Positions 7,119 to 10,362 of a stretch of 10,362 bases of DNA are shown here, in pieces. The DNA lies in NCBI GenBank assembly GCA_009602725.1, contig WELB01000303.1, positions 75,721 through 86,082 on the forward strand, read 5' to 3'. Positions within the stretch are counted from its first letter, which is position 1. Each line of letters opens with the position of its first letter. The stretch is from Spirogloea muscicola (taxonomy: Eukaryota; Streptophyta; Zygnematophyceae; Spirogloeales; Spirogloeaceae). The notes beneath the pieces are model-generated. The model was not told the DNA's origin, searched no databases, and saw only the letters and a program-made list of their open reading frames with translations. Both the position numbers and the translations under genes were made by a program.

Positions 7119-8016
7119 ATGGGCACCTTCTGCCCCTGCGTCCTGTTCGGGCAGGTGAGATCGGCTCGCTGGCCGCCCCCCATCTTCCTGCGCGCGCTCG
7201 AGCCCCGCAGCCCCCCCGGCGTTTCCCGCTGTCCCTCGCCGAAGCTCCCGGGCCGGACTTGGCCAGCGTGCACAGGGCACTTGTGCTGCCTGCGGTCGTG
7301 ACCCGGCATGCGACCTGCTGGACCACGCTCCTGCGGCGATGAGGCGCTTGGTCGCGCGGGGAGGGCAGTGTCTGCCACTGCCACTCCCGTGCAGGTGGCC
7401 TGACTGCGGCTGAACCGCGGCACGCGCCCGCAGAATGTGGAGCAGCTGAACAACGTCGGGTGCTTCGGGCCGTGCGTCCTGCACGCGCTGCTGGGCGGCT
7501 GCATTGGCTTCCTCACCATCTGGTCGCTGGGCCCCGTCGGCCTCTGGTTCACGCTCGTCTCCTGCTACGCCTGCGGCATCCGCACACAGATTCGCCGCAA
7601 GTACAACCTTCCTGTATGTGCCCCATCGCCCGGCCACTACCATGAGAATGCTCGAAGTATCTGGCCAAGCCCAACTGGTCCCCTTGCAGGAGGCGATCGC
7701 GGCTTGTTGCCTGGTGCTTGCTCAAGGATGTGTTCGGTCTGGCAAGGGGAGGGACTGTCTGCCCCTGCTCTCAAGACCTGGCCCGCCTGAGCTGGCCCCG
7801 GGAGCGGCGAGGCCTGACAGCGGCGCCTTGCGGCCAATGCAGGAGGCTCCCTGTGGAGATTGCTGTGTGCACTTCTGGTGCCATCCCTGCGCAATCTGCC
7901 AGGAGCACCGTGAGATGGTCAGCCGGCCCATCAGCTCCAACCTTGGCTTCTATGCAGGCGACGGTGATGTGCAGATGTCCGCGCCCCCGGTCGTCAAAAT
8001 CAGCAGTTCCAGCTAG
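7119..8016 (+). CDS. PLAC8 family Cys-rich protein, three exons
   Basis: Three exons, 7119-7154, 7434-7613 and 7843-8016, are joined in phase 0 across GTGAGA...CCGCAG and GTATGT...ATGCAG introns, giving 129 residues. The protein starts MGTFCPCVLFGQ, then NVEQLNNVGCFGPCVLHALL. A hydrophobic, probably membrane-associated stretch spans about residues 28-57, followed by RTQIRRKYNLP. It then reads APCGDCCVHFWCHPCAICQE plus HREM, the signature CPC...CxxCxxCQExRE of PLAC8 (plant PCR and fruit-weight FW2.2 relatives). In plants these act in cadmium or zinc tolerance, Ca transport or organ-size control. The ATG sits in a strong context (GCGCCATGG). The usual first Cys cluster (W..GLxDCxxD...CC) is missing before GTFCPCV, so either the protein is naturally shortened or an upstream exon is unseen. 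The C-terminal 30 residues are Ser/Pro-rich with no known motif. Confidence 0.9.
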
Positions 8017-8145
8017 AGCTGCTATGCTGCTCAGGCCAATCATCCTGCCACTGCTCTGAACATGATCAGAACCTCAAGCTTGCGCACATTGTATCTTCGC
8101 AATGTGTAGCTGGGACAAGCAGCCTCTGGTATGGCTGCTATAGTA

Positions 8146-8150
8146 TGTAA
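8146..8150 (+). promoter_or_regulatory. Possible poly(A) signal TGTAA for the PLAC8 gene
   Basis: TGTAA, the common poly(A) signal of many green algae, lies about 130 nt after the PLAC8 stop. It is a 5-mer, so a chance match is possible. Confidence 0.4.
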
Positions 8151-8408
8151 TTAGTGGTTCTGTCCTTGCTGTGCATGTCATGTGTCCTCCATGGGCTTAG
8201 TCACTGGCCAGCCTGACGATGTTAGATGATGCCCAATTCTGGTGAGAGGTGTGGGGTCTTCAGGTGGTACTTTTTGCCGATGATTGTGTGTGGCCCTCTT
8301 GTCCAAGTGCGGGTTGCTCACTGCTCATTAATGGTTGCGACAAGCCACACTGCACTGATCAGACAAAGACACTTGGCCCGCCTACACTGGCACTGCAGTG
8401 TTCATAAT

Positions 8409-8448
8409 GCCCCCAAGATGGTGGAACTGCATCCACCACCTTGTGGGC
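8409..8448. other. Strong hairpin between convergent genes
   Basis: A 17-bp stem (8409-8425 against 8432-8448) with 15 paired positions and a 6-nt loop ACTGCA. It could fold in RNA from either strand and lies in the shared 3' region of the PLAC8 and SINA genes. Confidence 0.7.
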
Positions 8449-8852
8449 AAATCTTAGCCTGTCAAAGCAGTGCAGCACAAAATGCAGCACAAGTTGCTTC
8501 TGTCAAAAGTAGTGCCTATAGCTCGGAGGTATCTGACCGGTGATAGACCACTCTGAGAGTCAACTTGTCCCATGATGAGCAGCTCCTGCGCAGAATATGT
8601 AGTTGAACAGTGTGATACAGTGCTTTTTAGGAGTGTGGCAGCCGATCGCAATTGCAGGCAGGGCGTTAATCAAGCTGACCACTTAGTGGAAGTCACCCTG
8701 CAACTGTATAATAATCGAGAGCTCCGTGGCTCTCAAGCCAAAGCTATGTACCACTATCCTCTGTGTATGAGCTCCCGAGCGGAACCCTTAAGGGGGGAGC
8801 TATGATGTGACAGAGGGAAGGGCCAAATGTCACTCAGAACGAGCCACAGCAA

Positions 8853-10338
8853 TCACTGCTCCTTCCATATTCTGCCGGTCACTCTGAGCTTAAGCTCCTT
8901 GCGGTCGCCCCCGGAGAAGAAGAGAGCCATTGACCGCTGAACAATGAGGCCATCATGACTTTCCCGCACTCTCCGATGCGAGTCCCGGATACTCCGTGGC
9001 ACCCCCTGCCATGTCAGCTTCCGCCCATTGGCACCAACCTCTAAGCTGCAATGCAAACAAACAAGCAGCTTTGATTTGATCTCAAGAGCAAGGGCTACCA
9101 AGGCTTTTAAGTCATCAACCACAGAGGGGGATGCCCCCAATGTGCACGCTCGACGACAGGCTCGTGCATTTCCAGGACAGAAGAAGCATCGCCGAGTCTG
9201 TGCTGGAGCGCTGAGCAAACCACCGAGGAATGCAGGGGGCTGTGCTGGAGGGCAGCGGACCTGTAACTGTAGTTCTTGGCTTCACTGTCATCCCCCATAA
9301 ATCGCAAGAAGGCCATGTACACGGGAGCCGTCCCCAACTGGAAGGCCTCAAAATGCAAGCAGAAGTGCTGTCCGAAGCAGTTGAACACCTGGATGCGCAA
9401 TCCGTGCCGATCTTGCTTCTAGTGAGAACTGAGAGAGATACAACTTGTCATGACTTGCTAGATTGGAGTGACCAGGCTGGGGGCCGCCGCTGGCACTCAC
9501 CGTCAGCATCCACGTCGCATTCTCCACCTCCTGCGGATTTGGCTTCACATAGCGGTGGTTGAACGTGGCACCGTTGTGCATGTCCACCTTGTGATCGTCA
9601 CGGAGGTGAGCAACCAGGAAGGGGATGTCGCCTGCCACTGCGCACTCGGAGCCGGCGTATGGGCAGCTGCACAGCCCCATGGAGAGCGTGTGACGGGTGG
9701 TAAGAAGACACACGACCAGACGTCTGTGTCGAGCGGGCCGCTGGGCATGGACGTCCAGCATATCAGAATGTCAGCAGAATGTCCCGGCAGGGTGGCTCCT
9801 TGCAGAGAGTCAGATTGGCGTCTAGTCGAGACGGGCGAGCACCTGTAGGGCCGAAAGGGGCAGAGCTGCTCGTGCTTGACTTTGAAGAAGTAGGGCACCA
9901 CCTCGGGGCAGCCGAGTCGGTGGTACTTGCAGGGGGAGTCCACGGACTCGGCCACCTTCTCAAGAGCCAGGCAGCGGATGTTGCCCAGCTCTTGGCGGCA
10001 CGTCGGGCAGCGGTTGCTCACCCGCGCCTTGCACTGGGAGCACAGCGTGTGCCCATTTGGGCACTGCCAGGGGGCGAGGGGAGACGGGCACGGGGTCAGG
10101 GCAGCCCAGCGGGCAACCCGGTGTCGCGGGCACGGGAGCGCAGTCCTCTGCGATCGTCCGAGGCTGTGGCTCTGGCTGGCGGCTGGCGGCTGCGGGAGCC
10201 GCAATGGTGTAGCGTGAGGCGGGCGTGCGGCGAGCGCACCTGGTGGATGGGGGGGAACATGTAGTTGGTGCAGACGGGGCACTCGAGGAGCTCGTGCACG
10301 GCGCTGGCGCCCGCCAGCGCCGCCGCCGCCGAGGCCAT
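8853..10338 (-). CDS. SINA/SINAT-type RING E3 ubiquitin ligase, five exons
   Basis: Five exons (10338-10240, 10063-9843, 9666-9501, 9388-9261, 9045-8853) join across GT-AG introns in consistent phase to give 268 residues ending WKEQ and TGA. The C3HC4 RING is split by intron 1: C20, C23 (ECPVCTNYMFPPIHQ), then C34, H38, C41, C44, C52, C55 (CPNGHTLCSQCKARV...CPTCR). The SINA zinc fingers follow (CKYHRLGCPEVVPYFFKVKH...CPYAGSECAVAGDIPFLV), then the TRAF-like substrate-binding fold (VFNCFGQHFCLHFEAF, DSHRRVRESHDGLIVQR, ELKLRVTGRIWKEQ). SINA proteins dimerise and ubiquitinate partners for proteasomal decay; plant SINATs act in auxin, autophagy and light signalling. Only 19 residues precede the RING, fewer than in land plants, and the frame stays open to the window edge, so the true start may lie beyond 10362. 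No lesions are seen. Confidence 0.95.
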
Positions 10339-10362
10339 GCGGTGCTGCGGCGCGGCGGCGGG

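Larger units (their letters stand above)
8017..8852. other. Intergenic region between convergent PLAC8 and SINA genes
   Basis: 836 bp holding the 3' UTRs of both neighbours. A 105-codon open frame at 8226-8543 and a 77-codon frame at 8572-8805 look like nothing known and are probably chance. It contains a TGTAA at 8146-8150 and a strong hairpin at 8409-8448. An AGCTCCC...GGGAGCT palindrome lies near 8769-8800 next to a purine tract. I found no TGTAA or AATAAA on the minus strand for the SINA gene. Confidence 0.55.

Noticed and set aside
6752-7552. 266-codon open frame on the minus strand across the PLAC8 5' region
   Set aside because: It overlaps clear PLAC8 exons in antisense, reads as low-complexity Ala/Arg/Gly sequence and matches no family I know.
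8226-8543. 105-codon open frame between PLAC8 and SINA
   Set aside because: It lies in the expected 3' UTR space, has no similarity I can name, and its composition is not clearly coding.
8785-8820. Purine tract AAGGGGGGAG followed by TGATGTGACAG, resembling a polypurine tract and LTR start
   Set aside because: No second LTR, primer-binding site or reverse transcriptase is present, and the SINA coding exon begins about 30 bp later.
1-10362. tRNA, rRNA or CRISPR array
   Set aside because: I saw no tRNA B-box with a matching cloverleaf, no rRNA core sequences, and no regularly spaced repeats with unique spacers.

Overview
The window looks like nuclear DNA of a photosynthetic eukaryote in the green lineage (Viridiplantae), quite possibly a green alga. 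All genes are split by short GT-AG introns (about 90-280 bp). The protein families match their plant-type versions: a small stand-alone ELMO-domain protein, a PLAC8 Cys-rich protein and a SINA/SINAT RING E3 ligase. A TGTAA motif, the usual poly(A) signal in many green algae, lies about 130 nt after the PLAC8 stop. The genus cannot be named from sequence alone.

Layout. (1) 1-584, + strand: the 3' end of an ELMO-domain gene, with a (GGGAGA)n microsatellite in its intron. (2) 585-1996: about 1.4 kb of intergenic DNA with a fold-back inverted repeat, a G13 run and diverged direct repeats, but no convincing gene. (3) 1999-6630: a complete, decayed Tc1/mariner-superfamily element of the pogo/Tigger type. 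It has 23-bp terminal inverted repeats (20/23 matching) and is flanked by the expected TA dinucleotides. Its transposase, split by five recognisable introns, keeps the CENP-B-like HTH, Tc5-type HTH and DDE_1 domains with all three catalytic aspartates, but has at least four frameshifts and one in-frame stop. (4) 6633-7118: GC-rich DNA before the next gene, ending in a 5-copy heptamer array. (5) 7119-8016, + strand: a three-exon PLAC8 gene. (6) 8017-8852: intergenic DNA between convergent genes. (7) 10338-8853, - strand: a five-exon SINA-type E3 ubiquitin ligase that reads as intact.

The three host genes are unrelated in function. The most striking feature is in the transposon: the 3' end of the transposase reading frame is followed at once by an inverted copy of itself (arms about 5506-5650 and 5680-5827, outer 81 bp identical). 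Any transcript reading through the transposase would fold into a long hairpin. This resembles in form the inverted duplication at maize Mu killer, which silences MuDR through small RNAs. A role here is inference; the palindrome itself is directly visible.
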